A stretch of DNA of 64,000 nt. Source: Verrucosispora sp. NA02020 (GTDB lineage: Bacteria > Actinomycetota > Actinomycetes > Mycobacteriales > Micromonosporaceae). This document shows positions 26,728 through 35,178 of the stretch, piece after piece (the first letter of the stretch is position 1; each line of letters opens with the position of its first letter). Location: the NCBI RefSeq assembly GCF_013364215.1, contig NZ_CP054923.1, forward strand, positions 4,278,001 to 4,342,000, given 5' to 3'. Both the position numbers and the translations under genes were made by a program. Under the pieces are notes generated by a model. It made no database searches and had not been told where the DNA came from. It saw only the letters and a list, made by a program, of their open reading frames with translations.

Positions 26728-27612
26728 TCAGTCGGTGAACGCGGCGAGATCCAGCGCGTCCAGCCGGTCCGGATCGGCGATCACGTCGATCGCGGCGACG
26801 CGTCCGTCCGCGACGGTGAAGGCCATCACCGACAGGGGACGTCCGGCTGCGACCACCACCACCCCGGCGGCGCCGTTGACCACCGCCGGCCGGGCGAACG
26901 GCGAGAACCGGCCGAACGACGTGGCCTCGGCGGCGACGGAGGTGGCACCCCTGATCACGGTGGTGAACCGGGCACGGCCCGCACCGCCGTCGGACCGCAG
27001 CACCACCTCCGGGTGCAGCACGGCGACCAGCGCGTCGAAGTCACCGTCCCGGGCAGCGGCGAGGAACGCGTCGACCACCTCGCGCTGACGGCCGAGATCG
27101 GCGTCCGGCAGCGGCGCCTGCCCGCGTACCCGGCGTCGGGCCCGGCTGGCCAGTTGACGCGCGGCCGTCGGCGTCCGGTCGACCATCGGCGCGATCTCGT
27201 CGAACGGCACACCGAACATGTCGTGCAGGACGAACGCCAGCCGCTCGGCCGGGGCGAGCGTGTCGAGGACCACCAGCAGCGCCAGCCCCACCGAGTCGGC
27301 CAGCACCGCGGCGTGTTCCGGATCGTCGGCACCCTCCGGGTCGACCACCGGATCGGGCACCCGGGCGTCGAGGGGCTCCTCGCCACGACGCCGACGGGTC
27401 CGCAGGGTGTTCAGGCAGACCCGCGCCACCACCGTGGTCAACCAGGCGGTCAGGTTGTCCAGCGCGGCGGCGTCCGTACGGGCCAGCCGCAACCACGCCT
27501 CCTGCACGGCGTCGTCGGCCTCCCCCAGGGAGCCGAGCATCCGGTAGGCCACCGCCCGCAGGTACGGCCGCTGCTCCTCGAACTGCGCGGCCAGCCGATC
27601 AGACTCGATCAT
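26728..27612 (-). CDS. ECF41-type RNA polymerase sigma factor with SnoaL-like C-terminal domain
   Basis: 294 residues. Region sigma2 (about 12-75, DAVQEAWLRL) and sigma4 (about 110-165, MFGVPFDEIAPMVDRTPTAARQLASRARRRV) are followed by a roughly 110-residue NTF2/SnoaL-like extension. This is the architecture of ECF41/SigJ sigma factors, which lack a separate anti-sigma and are controlled by the C-terminal domain. The family motifs DGGGR and NPDKL appear here as DGGAGR and ADPDRL. It faces an oxidoreductase gene, the typical ECF41 setting, and both genes carry matching promoter-like elements (27639-27711). Confidence 0.9.
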   Translation of the reverse strand: MIESDRLAAQFEEQRPYLRAVAYRMLGSLGEADDAVQEAWLRLARTDAAALDNLTAWLTTVVARVCLNTLRTRRRRGEEPLDARVPDPVVDPEGADDPEHAAVLADSVGLALLVVLDTLAPAERLAFVLHDMFGVPFDEIAPMVDRTPTAARQLASRARRRVRGQAPLPDADLGRQREVVDAFLAAARDGDFDALVAVLHPEVVLRSDGGAGRARFTTVIRGATSVAAEATSFGRFSPFARPAVVNGAAGVVVVAAGRPLSVMAFTVADGRVAAIDVIADPDRLDALDLAAFTD

Positions 27613-27638
27613 CGTTCGCCCTCCTCCGGGTCCACCCG

Positions 27639-27667
27639 CTCGACCCCGCCGAGCCCGCCGATGTGAC
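27639..27667 (-). promoter_or_regulatory. Putative ECF41 promoter of the sigma factor gene
   Basis: On the minus strand GTCACA (27667-27662), a 16-nt spacer, then GGTCGAG (27645-27639). This is close to the ECF41 consensus TGTCACA...CGTC and lies about 27 bp before the sigma factor ATG, which would allow autoregulation. The identical layout occurs on the opposite strand for the divergent gene. Confidence 0.6.
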
Positions 27668-27682
27668 GACGCCGATCACCCG

Positions 27683-27711
27683 GTCACCATCGTCGTCCGC
27701 GCGGGGTCGAG
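27683..27711 (+). promoter_or_regulatory. Putative ECF41 promoter of the divergent oxidoreductase gene
   Basis: GTCACC (27683-27688), a 16-nt spacer, then GGTCGAG (27705-27711), about 63 bp upstream of ATG 27774. It shares spacing and the full GGTCGAG block with the sigma gene promoter on the other strand, supporting co-regulation by the ECF41 factor. Confidence 0.6.
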
Positions 27712-27773
27712 CCCGGCGAAGCCACGAACGGTAGCCGACCGCACGGCGGACGGCCCCGACGCAGGGAGAGACG

Positions 27774-28538
27774 ATGCACCCACCGATCCTGGTCACCGGC
27801 GGTACCGGCACCCTGGGCCGCCTGGTCACCCCGCTGCTGCGCGACGCCGGCCGCCCGGTCCGCGTCCTCAGCCGACGAGGTGGCCGTCCCACCCCCGGCA
27901 CCGAGCAGGTCCGGGCCGACCTCCTGACCGGCGAGGGCGTGGAGCGAGCGGTACGCGGCGTCGACACCGTGCTGCACCTGGCCGGCGGCCAGAAGGGCGA
28001 CGACACTATCGCCCGCACCCTGGTCGACGCCGCCCGACAGTCGGACGTACGGCATCTGGTCGTCGTCTCGGTCGTCGGCGCGGACCGCGTCCCGCTCGCC
28101 TGGCTGCGGAGCAAGCTGCACGCCGAGGAGGCGATCAGCGGCTCCGGCCTGCCCTTCACCATCCTGCGGGCCGCGCAGTTCCACAGCCTGGTGCTGACCA
28201 TGGCACAGAAGCTGACCGCCCTGCCGGTGGTGCCGCTGCCCGGTCTGCGGTTGCAGTCGGTGGACGGCCGCGAGGTCGCCGCCCGCCTCGCCGAACTGAC
28301 CCTGGGCACCCCGGCGGGCCTGGTGCCCGACATCGTCGGCCCCCAGGTGCACACCACCGGGGAACTGATGCGTGGCTACCTGCGGGCCAGCGGGAAGCGT
28401 CGACTCACCCTGCCGGTCCGCCTGCCCGGTGCGGCGGGACGCGCCTACCGCGACGGGGCGAACCTGACGCTGCGCGGCGCGACCGTCGGCAGCCGGACCT
28501 GGGAGGCGTTCCTCGCCGAACACGTCGCCGCCCGCTAG
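27774..28538 (+). CDS. NAD(P)-binding NmrA/SDR-a type oxidoreductase, ECF41 target
   Basis: 254 residues. The Rossmann motif TGGTGTLG at about 8-15 and the atypical SDR/NmrA layout (VRVLSRR for NADP binding, VVSVVGAD, and FTILRAAQFH) are clear. The precise reaction is not known. ECF41 factors usually neighbour a carboxymuconolactone decarboxylase, oxidoreductase or epimerase gene, and this is the oxidoreductase case. The promoter-like motif at 27683-27711 matches that of the sigma gene. RBS CAGGGAGAG before ATG. Confidence 0.85.
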   Translation: MHPPILVTGGTGTLGRLVTPLLRDAGRPVRVLSRRGGRPTPGTEQVRADLLTGEGVERAVRGVDTVLHLAGGQKGDDTIARTLVDAARQSDVRHLVVVSVVGADRVPLAWLRSKLHAEEAISGSGLPFTILRAAQFHSLVLTMAQKLTALPVVPLPGLRLQSVDGREVAARLAELTLGTPAGLVPDIVGPQVHTTGELMRGYLRASGKRRLTLPVRLPGAAGRAYRDGANLTLRGATVGSRTWEAFLAEHVAAR

Positions 28539-28615
28539 ACCGGCGGGACAGCACGCAGCGCCACCGGTTGGTAACGTGGCGGCGTTCTGCGGTGGTGTCC
28601 CCTGGGGAGGGTCGC

Positions 28616-29017
28616 GTGTGGGCGGACGAGGCGGCGCTGGACGCGACGCAGCGCCGCCTGGACGAATGGGAGTCCGCCGCCGCCGACCGGGCCCGACGAG
28701 CACAGTCCCTGGCGGCCCGGGTCGCGGCCCTCACCGGCACCGCGCACAGCCCGGACCGCACCGTCGAGGTCACCGTCGACTCGGCCGGGCTCCTCGTCGA
28801 CCTGCGGCTGCACGACCGGGTACGCCAACACTCCGCCGCCCACACCGCCCGCCTCATCCTGACCACCACCCGCGCCGCCCACGCGGACCTGCTGCGCCGC
28901 GTCACCGCGACGACCCGCGAGACCGTCGGCGCCGACGACCCGACGGGACAGGCCGTCGTCGACTCCTACCGACGGCGGCTGGGCGACGGGCGACGCCACC
29001 CCGATGCCGACCGATGA
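28616..29017 (+). CDS. YbaB/EbfC-like small helical protein of a type VII secretion locus
   Basis: 133 residues from GTG 28616, preceded by a GGGGAGG ribosome site. The helix-strand pattern (TVEVTVDSAGLLVDLRLHD) matches YbaB/EbfC-like proteins that commonly head ESX/WXG toxin loci in actinobacteria. The role is probably a chaperone or nucleoid-like accessory rather than a general DNA-binding protein; this is inferred from context. It overlaps the next gene by 14 bp and starts the toxin-immunity operon. Confidence 0.78.
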   Translation: MWADEAALDATQRRLDEWESAAADRARRAQSLAARVAALTGTAHSPDRTVEVTVDSAGLLVDLRLHDRVRQHSAAHTARLILTTTRAAHADLLRRVTATTRETVGADDPTGQAVVDSYRRRLGDGRRHPDADR

Positions 29018-29330
29018 CCCGCTCCGGGTCGACCCGGACGAGCTGACCATTCACGCGGCACGCCTCGACCGGCACGCCGACACCCTCGACACCGCCCGCC
29101 GGGCCGGGCAGCAGGTCCGGCTCGGCACCGCCGCGTACGGGCAACTCTGCGCGATCATGCCCACGCTGCTCGACGGCCTGCACCAGGTCCTGGTCGACGG
29201 CATCGGCACCGCCACCACCTCGGTCCGCGACACGGCCACCCGCCTGCGCACCGGCGCCGACCACTACCGGACCGCCGACGGACGCGCCCGGCACCGTCTC
29301 GACCGGGTGCGGGAGCGGCGTGACCGGTAA
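29004..29330 (+). CDS. EspC/ESX-1-type secretion target protein
   Basis: 108 residues, mostly helical: DPDELTIHAARLDRHADTL, a central GYxxLC-like turn (AYGQLCAIMP) and a second long helix. This fits the EspC-like type VII secretion target family, whose members form helical hairpins with toxin leaders. It probably pairs with the N-terminal region of the toxin encoded just downstream (11-bp overlap) and guides its export. No ESX core genes lie in this window, so the secretion machine must be elsewhere. Confidence 0.8.
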   Translation: MPTDDPLRVDPDELTIHAARLDRHADTLDTARRAGQQVRLGTAAYGQLCAIMPTLLDGLHQVLVDGIGTATTSVRDTATRLRTGADHYRTADGRARHRLDRVRERRDR

Positions 29331-30480
29331 CCCGCTCGTCGCCGCCCCAACGCAGGTCGCACCGAGCGCCTGGGCCGGCGTCTGGATCTGCGAGGACATC
29401 GAGCTCATCGCCCGGGGCGTACGCGAGGGAAGCTGGATCGACGGCAGCCTCGGTGTGGTCAGCGCCGGCCTGGACGCCCTCGCCTTCGTCTCCGACCCGG
29501 TCGGCGCACTCCTCCAGTACGGTGTCGCCTGGCTCATCGAGCACGTCAAGCCCCTCAGCGAGGCACTGGACTGGTTGGCGGGCGACCCCGCGCAGATCAC
29601 CGCACACGCCCAGACCTGGCGCAACGTCGCCGCGTCGCTGCGCGCCGAGGCCACCGGGCTCGCCGACGCCGTCCGCACGCAGGTGACCGGTTGGGACGGC
29701 AACGCCGGGCGCGCCTACCGCGCCTGGGCCACCGAGCAACACCAGGCCGTCACCGGGCTGGCCCAGGGCGCCGACACGATGGCCGCCATCACCGAGGGCA
29801 CCGCCGGTCTGGTCGCCGCCGTCCGGCTCCTGGTCCGCGACGCCATCGCCACCTGCGTCTCCCGCCTCACCGTGTACGCCGCCGAACTCGTCGCCACCGC
29901 CGGACTGGCCACCCCACTGGTGGTGGAGCAGGTCACCACACTTGTCGCGTCCTGGGCGGCACGGATCGCCAGACTGCTGCGCGGGCTGCTGAACAGCCTC
30001 CGGGCGATCATCCCCCACATCCGCCGCCTCGCCGACCTCATCGACCACCTCAAACGCGCCCTGGACAGGCTCCGGCGAGAGCCTCCAGCGCCTCACACGC
30101 CTGACGATCCCAGGCCGACCCATACGCCCCGCGATCCCCGTCAGCCTGACTTCACGAGTCCGGACATCGACCCGAAGAAGATCACGGCGTACGCCATGAA
30201 TCCGGACCATCCCGTCGGCAAGAACAAGTACCGGGTCATCAACTCCGCCACCGGGCTGGGCCCCGACGACTCGGAGTCGATCCTGCGACAGGTCCGCGAC
30301 GGTGTCCGGGCCGGCAGCCCGTTGCTGGGAAAGTCGGATCAGTTCGGCGAGCGATGGAGCGTCGACCTGCCGCTGTCCGGCCCGAAAGGAACGATCATCG
30401 TCCGCACCGCCTGGATACTTGAGAGCGGCACTTCGACGCCCCGCATGGTGACCATCTCGTTCCCACCGAAAGAAGGATGA
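29320..30480 (+). CDS. Polymorphic toxin with WXG-like leader and DUF6883 C-terminal domain
   Basis: 386 residues. The N-terminal about 240 residues are alpha-helical, containing a WXG-like turn (TGWDGNAGRAY, about residue 127) and hydrophobic helices typical of type VII effector leaders. A Pro/Arg-rich linker (about 252-280) separates a compact C-terminal domain of about 105 residues, starting at KKITAYAMNPDHPVGKNKYR. This domain resembles DUF6883, found as a toxin tip in polymorphic toxins; its chemistry is not known to me. The DUF4926-like gene that starts 4 bp after the stop is the probable immunity gene. GTG start. Confidence 0.75.
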   Translation: MTGNPLVAAPTQVAPSAWAGVWICEDIELIARGVREGSWIDGSLGVVSAGLDALAFVSDPVGALLQYGVAWLIEHVKPLSEALDWLAGDPAQITAHAQTWRNVAASLRAEATGLADAVRTQVTGWDGNAGRAYRAWATEQHQAVTGLAQGADTMAAITEGTAGLVAAVRLLVRDAIATCVSRLTVYAAELVATAGLATPLVVEQVTTLVASWAARIARLLRGLLNSLRAIIPHIRRLADLIDHLKRALDRLRREPPAPHTPDDPRPTHTPRDPRQPDFTSPDIDPKKITAYAMNPDHPVGKNKYRVINSATGLGPDDSESILRQVRDGVRAGSPLLGKSDQFGERWSVDLPLSGPKGTIIVRTAWILESGTSTPRMVTISFPPKEG

Positions 30481-30483
30481 CCG

Positions 30484-30684
30484 TTGGACCTGTATGACGT
30501 GGTCGAGCTGAGGGAGGCCATCCCCGACGAGAACCTGGAACCGGGGGCTGTCGGCACGATCGTGCACGTCTTCGATCACGTTCCGGGCGCGTACGAGGTG
30601 GAGTTCGCCGACTCGGACGGGCGAACGGTAGGGATGGTGACCCTCACCCTCGATCAGATCCGCCCGCTCGACGCCCCGTCCTGA
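30484..30684 (+). CDS. DUF4926-like immunity protein
   Basis: 66 residues starting at TTG 30484 (MDLYDVVELREAIPDENLEPG), three bp after the toxin stop. It matches the short all-beta DUF4926 family (GTIVHVFDHVPGAYEVEF, then LTLDQIRPL), often found next to DUF6883 toxins. The small acidic protein probably binds and neutralises the toxin's C-terminal domain in the producing cell. Confidence 0.78.
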   Translation: MDLYDVVELREAIPDENLEPGAVGTIVHVFDHVPGAYEVEFADSDGRTVGMVTLTLDQIRPLDAPS

Positions 30685-30706
30685 CTTGTTACGGCGGAGC
30701 ACGCGT

Positions 30707-31717
30707 TCAGGTCAGGATGATGGGGTTGGTGAGGGCGGCCATCTGGCGGGTGGGGTGGCGGACCTCGACGCGGACGTGGCCGGCATCGTCCGCCGTGGTG
30801 TGCCACCGGGTCGTACCCGTCCCGTCGGGAGACAGCGTCGCACGGTGCACGATGCCACGTTCGGTGTGCAGGGTGACGACACCGGAGGGCACCCCGGACG
30901 CCTCGACGCGTACGGTGGCCTGCGCGCCGCCGGTGGGTAGGTGTTGGCCGACGGCGGCGACGTGGTCGGCGGTCGACGCCTCGACCTTGAGGTGGGCGGC
31001 GGTCGACTCGGCGATCCAGCTGCGGCCCCGGCGGAGGCCGGCGAGTATCGCTTCGGTGCTCAGGTCCTCGGCGAACACGACGGTGTGCGGTGTGCCGAGT
31101 TGGCCGGCGAGATGGGTGTCGCTGTTGCCGACCGCCGGCCGCCAGCGTCCCCGGTGGACGTCGTGGGCCAGGGTGCGTCCCCACTCGGCCAGGGCGGCCT
31201 CGTTGTCGGCGTTCCACGGCAGGTCAGATGCCCAGAGGCCGTTCCACACCTCCACCGCGTCGAACCAGCGGTACGGGTAGGCCGACGTCCCTGACGGGTA
31301 CGGCGCGTACGGGTGGGCCAGCACGCACAGGCCGCCGGTGTGGCGTACCCGATCCAGATGGCGTTCGACGGTGTCGTCACGGATGCCGTAGCCGGAGTCG
31401 ACGTGCTGCTCCGGCGGGAGTCCGAGGGCCAGCCAGTGGCCGGTGCGGGTGGTGACCTCCTGACCGAGGATCACCAGCAGGTCGTCGCCGGAGTGGGGCG
31501 GAGCCCACTGCTCATGGCCACGGACGGTGTCGTGTTCGGTGGTGGCGACGAAGTCCAACCCGAGCGCACGGGCCGCCGCCGTGAGCTGCGGCACGCTCAG
31601 CTCCGCGCCCTGGGAGAGCACCGAATGCAGGTGACAGTCGCCCCGATACCAGGCCGGACCCCGGCCCGTGGCCCGCAGGGCCGGGTAGCGCGGCGCGGCG
31701 TCCGGTCGGGTGACCAT
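30707..31717 (-). CDS. PHP-domain metal-dependent hydrolase (CehA/McbA type)
   Basis: 336 residues. The PHP phosphoesterase metal motifs are visible in order: DCHLHSVLSQG, ATTEHDTV, AHPYAPYP and GNSDTHLAG. A C-terminal beta-sandwich (about 230-336) follows. CehA/McbA relatives hydrolyse carbaryl and other esters, but the natural substrate here is unknown. Cytoplasmic, single-gene unit, convergent with the toxin-immunity operon. Arms TCCTGAC/GTCAGGA (30679-30685 / 30711-30717) around both stop codons could form a weak shared terminator. Confidence 0.84.
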   Translation of the reverse strand: MVTRPDAAPRYPALRATGRGPAWYRGDCHLHSVLSQGAELSVPQLTAAARALGLDFVATTEHDTVRGHEQWAPPHSGDDLLVILGQEVTTRTGHWLALGLPPEQHVDSGYGIRDDTVERHLDRVRHTGGLCVLAHPYAPYPSGTSAYPYRWFDAVEVWNGLWASDLPWNADNEAALAEWGRTLAHDVHRGRWRPAVGNSDTHLAGQLGTPHTVVFAEDLSTEAILAGLRRGRSWIAESTAAHLKVEASTADHVAAVGQHLPTGGAQATVRVEASGVPSGVVTLHTERGIVHRATLSPDGTGTTRWHTTADDAGHVRVEVRHPTRQMAALTNPIILT

Positions 31718-31886
31718 GCCCGGCAGCGTACGCGGATCGCGTCCCCGCCAGGGGGCACTCCCCCGGTCCGGGTCGGAGGTACGGCCGGCACCTCCGACCT
31801 GGGTAGGAGACGCCGCTCGAACCGACGGCCGCAGGTGGGGCCGCTGGTCGGGCGCTTCCGGGTCGCCGCCCGAACAGCATCAGGAC

Positions 31887-32867
31887 ATGTCTTCCGCGCT
31901 GCCCCTGCGGGCACCCTGGCACCGTCCCCTGTTGGTCTTCGTCTCGGCGATGGCGGTCCTCGCCGTCGTCTGCGCCGTCGGTGTCTTCGCCGATCCCCGA
32001 GTGCTGACCGGCGCGCCGATCTGGCTCAAGCCGTTGAAGTTCTCCGTCTCGTTGATGCTGTACGGCGCCACCCTGGCCTGGATGCTCACCCTGCTGCCCC
32101 GGCGCAGCCGGGTCGCGGAATGGGCCGGCACCGTCGTCGTCGCCATGGGGGTGGTGGAGATGACGATCATCGTCGGGCAGGTGCTGCGCGGCACCACCAG
32201 CCACTTCAACGTGAGCAGCCCGCTGAACGCCGCTCTCTGGCAGGCGATGGGGATAGCGATCAACGTGCTGATGGTCGCGCACATGGTCATCGGTGTGGCG
32301 GTGCTGCGGCGACCGATCCCCGACCGGGTCGGCCGGTACGCGGTGGGGCTGGGTCTGGGGCTGACGCTGCTCGGCATGCTGACCGCGGTCCCGATGACGA
32401 TGAACGGCGCGGAATCGGCTGTCGCCGGGATCGTCGGGGCGCACAGTGTCGGCGTACCGGACGGTGGCCCCGGGTTGCCGGTCCTGGGCTGGAGCACCAC
32501 CGGTGGGGACCTGCGGATCCCGCACTTCGTGGGCATGCACGCGTTGCAGGTGCTGCCGGTCCTGGCCCTGCTGCTGGGCCGGTTCCGCAGCGGGCGGCTG
32601 GATCAGCGTGTCCAGGTGCGGCTGCTGGTGGTCGCCGGTACGGCGTACGGTGCGGGAACTCTGCTCCTGACCTGGCAGGCGTTGCGTGGACAGCCGCTGC
32701 TGGAGCCGGACGCGCTGACCCTGGGCGCCGCCGCGGCGCTGCTGGTCGCGACCGTGGTCGCCGTCGGTGCGGTGCTCGCGCGCCCGCGTCGACCCGAACC
32801 GGTGGCCGCGCCCGTCGACGGCAGCCCGGCGCAGGCCGACGCCGCGAGGGACGAGGTGACGGTGTGA
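31887..32867 (+). CDS. Polytopic membrane protein, unknown function
   Basis: 326 residues from ATG 31887 with about eight TM helices (first at about 15-35). Contains the motif LKPLKFSVSL and conserved histidines within membranes (AHMVIG, PHFVGMHALQ). Not recognised as a named transporter. Its stop overlaps the GTG of the ABA4-like gene (GTGA), so the two are coupled, and a two-component system follows 11 bp later. Upstream 31718-31886 is a short divergent promoter region. Confidence 0.65.
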   Translation: MSSALPLRAPWHRPLLVFVSAMAVLAVVCAVGVFADPRVLTGAPIWLKPLKFSVSLMLYGATLAWMLTLLPRRSRVAEWAGTVVVAMGVVEMTIIVGQVLRGTTSHFNVSSPLNAALWQAMGIAINVLMVAHMVIGVAVLRRPIPDRVGRYAVGLGLGLTLLGMLTAVPMTMNGAESAVAGIVGAHSVGVPDGGPGLPVLGWSTTGGDLRIPHFVGMHALQVLPVLALLLGRFRSGRLDQRVQVRLLVVAGTAYGAGTLLLTWQALRGQPLLEPDALTLGAAAALLVATVVAVGAVLARPRRPEPVAAPVDGSPAQADAARDEVTV

Positions 32868-33307
32868 CCGGCGCCCTGTTCACGCTGACGTTCGCGCTGG
32901 CCGCGCCCTTCTGGGTGCTGATGATCCTGCTGCCGCGCTGGCACATGACCAGCCGGATCATCGCCTCGCCGCTGATCGTGGCCCCGGTCCTGGTGATCTA
33001 CACGGTGCTGGTGCTCCCCGCGTTGGGCGACGTGCTGCCGGCGGTGGCCTCGCCGACCCTGGACGGCATCCGCGACCTGCTGGGCACCGACGACGGTGCG
33101 GCGGCGGCCTGGGCGCACATGATCGCGTTCGACCTCTTCGTCGGGGCGTGGGCGTGGCGGGACAGCCGCGAGCGGCGGGTGCCCGCGCTGGTCATGGCGC
33201 CGGTGCTGGTGTCGACGATTCTGCTCGGGCCGATCGGGCTGGCCGTCTATCTGGCGGTGCGTACCCGCTGGACCCGGCCGGTCTCAGCGCCGAGCAGCAG
33301 GGCCTAG
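32864..33307 (+). CDS. ABA4-like family membrane protein
   Basis: 147 residues, GTG start overlapping the previous stop, with four TM helices. The patterns PFWVLMILLPRW, AHMIAFDLFVGAWAWRDSR and LGPIGLAVYLAVR match the ABA4/DUF4281 family. Plant ABA4 is involved in neoxanthin formation; bacterial members are of unknown function. No carotenoid genes lie nearby, so the name should be taken as family membership only. Confidence 0.8.
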   Translation: MTGALFTLTFALAAPFWVLMILLPRWHMTSRIIASPLIVAPVLVIYTVLVLPALGDVLPAVASPTLDGIRDLLGTDDGAAAAWAHMIAFDLFVGAWAWRDSRERRVPALVMAPVLVSTILLGPIGLAVYLAVRTRWTRPVSAPSSRA

Positions 33308-33318
33308 GCTTGGTCACC

Positions 33319-34521
33319 GTGGGATGGCTGGGTCGCTTGTTCGACGCGCGGGACGCCCGTGTGCGGATGGTCCTGGTCATCATCGCGGGCGTCTTCTACC
33401 TCTCCTTCGGTGGGCTGCACGCCGGTACGCCCACCACCACGCAGTTGGTCCTGGCGGTGGCCGCGTTCACCGCCGGGCTGCTGCTGTTCCGCCGGCTGGT
33501 GGGCAACCTGCTGGTGCAGGTGGCGCTGCTGGCGGTCGCGATCCACGTCATCGACGACGTGATGATCAACCAGGTGGGCGCCGGGTGGGCGTTGCTGGAG
33601 TTGACCGTGCGGGCGCGCCGGACCCGCACGATCTGGTGGGGCGCCGGTCTGCTGGCCCTGGTCGACCTGACCGGTGTGCGGGGCGAACCGGTCGAGTGGC
33701 TTCTCGCCGCGGCGTCCGGGCTGGTGGTGGACGTCGGCGTGCCGGTGCTGCTGGGCCTGGTCATCCGGACCACGCAGGAGCTGGGCCGGCAGGCGCAGCA
33801 GCGCGCCGAGGAGGAGCAGCGGCGGCGCGAGTCGGAGAACCGCGCCGCCCGGGCCGACGAGCGCAGCGCCATCGCGCGGGAACTGCACGACGTCGTCGCG
33901 CACCACGTGGCGTCGATGGTGCTGCGGGTCGGCGTGGCCCGGCACGTGCTGACCGATCTGGATCCCCGGGTGGACGAGGTGTTCGACGACGTGCACGGAA
34001 CCGGCAGCGCCGCCCTGGCCGACCTGCGCCGGCTGGTCGCGGTGCTGCGCGACCCGGACGGCGTACGCGGCGACGCGGCACTCACCGCGATCGAGCCGTC
34101 GGCGGTACCGGCCGCGATCGGCGCGGCGGTGGACCGGGCCCGTCAGGCCGGGGTGACGGTGGAGGCGGAGGTCGACCCGGCGGTCGCGTCACTCGACGCG
34201 GTCCGGGGCCTGGCGGTGCTGCGCCTGACCCAGGAGTCGCTGACCAACGTCGCCAAGCACGCAGGCGCCGCCGCGCTGGCCCGGCTGAGCGTCACCGTGG
34301 TCGACGGCGCGGTGCACCTGGAGGTGACGGACAACGGGCGCGGCGCGGTCCCGACGGCGGTGCCGGCGGGCGGCGGCCACGGCATCACCGGGATGCGGGA
34401 ACGGGTCGAGGTCCTCGGCGGGCACCTGGAGGCGGGGCCGACCGGCAGCGGCTGGCGGGTCCGTACGGTGCTGCCCGCCACGCCGGACCGCGACGTGCCG
34501 CACCCGGTGGAGGCATCATGA
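33319..34521 (+). CDS. NarL-family sensor histidine kinase
   Basis: 400 residues from GTG 33319. About five TM helices occupy 15-160, then a coiled coil (QAQQRAEEEQRRRESENRA). HisKA_3 follows with H-box IARELHDVVAHH, and the HATPase has N-box QESLTNVAKHAG and G-box GGGHGITGMRERVEVLGG. Its stop overlaps the start of the response regulator (ATGA). The signal is unknown, though co-transcription with the two membrane proteins just upstream hints at a membrane- or envelope-related stimulus. Confidence 0.92.
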   Translation: MGWLGRLFDARDARVRMVLVIIAGVFYLSFGGLHAGTPTTTQLVLAVAAFTAGLLLFRRLVGNLLVQVALLAVAIHVIDDVMINQVGAGWALLELTVRARRTRTIWWGAGLLALVDLTGVRGEPVEWLLAAASGLVVDVGVPVLLGLVIRTTQELGRQAQQRAEEEQRRRESENRAARADERSAIARELHDVVAHHVASMVLRVGVARHVLTDLDPRVDEVFDDVHGTGSAALADLRRLVAVLRDPDGVRGDAALTAIEPSAVPAAIGAAVDRARQAGVTVEAEVDPAVASLDAVRGLAVLRLTQESLTNVAKHAGAAALARLSVTVVDGAVHLEVTDNGRGAVPTAVPAGGGHGITGMRERVEVLGGHLEAGPTGSGWRVRTVLPATPDRDVPHPVEAS

Positions 34522-35144
34522 TCCGCGTACTGCTGGTGGACGACCAGCACCTGATCCGCGCCGGGTTGCGCATGCTCTGCGACGCGCAGCCCGACATCGA
34601 GGTGGTCGGTGAGGCCGACAACGGCCGCGAGGCGATCACGTTGGCGGCGCGGTTGGTCCCCGACGTGGTGGTGATGGACCTGCGCATGCCGGGCGTCGAC
34701 GGCATCACCGCGACCAGCCGCATCCTGGCCGACCGGCCCGCCATCCGGGTGCTGGTGTTGACCACGTTCGGCGACGACGACCACCTCTATCCGGCGCTCA
34801 CCGCCGGCGCCTGTGGGTTCCTGCTCAAGGACGCGCCCCCCACCGAGCTGCTGGAGGGCGTCCGGCGGGCCGCCGCCGGGGACAGCCCGTTCAGCCAGGA
34901 CGTGCTGCGCCGCCTCGTGACTCGGGCGGTGCACGCCCGCGCCGAGACACCGGCACCGGTCGACGGTCTGACCGCTCGGGAGCAGGACGTGCTCGACCTG
35001 GTCGCGGAGGGACTGTCCAACGGGGATATCGCCGAGCGGCTGCACATCGGCGTGACCACGGTGAAGACCCACATCACCAGCCTGATGACCAAGACCGGCA
35101 GCCCCAACCGGGTCCGGCTGGCGCTGTTCGCCCGAGGGCTGTGA
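34518..35144 (+). CDS. NarL/LuxR-type response regulator
   Basis: 208 residues. The receiver has VDDQ near the N-terminus, phospho-acceptor PDVVVMDLRMPG and switch VLVLTTFG; the C-terminal HTH is LTAREQDVLDLVAEGLSNGD...VTTVKTHI. Directly coupled to the histidine kinase (4-bp overlap) and last gene of the 31.9-35.1 kb operon. Targets unknown. Confidence 0.93.
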   Translation: MIRVLLVDDQHLIRAGLRMLCDAQPDIEVVGEADNGREAITLAARLVPDVVVMDLRMPGVDGITATSRILADRPAIRVLVLTTFGDDDHLYPALTAGACGFLLKDAPPTELLEGVRRAAAGDSPFSQDVLRRLVTRAVHARAETPAPVDGLTAREQDVLDLVAEGLSNGDIAERLHIGVTTVKTHITSLMTKTGSPNRVRLALFARGL

Positions 35145-35178
35145 CGGTCGGCTCTCCCCCGGCCGCGACGGAGGCCCG

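Noticed and set aside
30679..30717. Strong terminator between the immunity and PHP genes
   Set aside because: Arms are only 7 bp around a 25-nt loop and include both stop codons; too weak to list as a separate feature.
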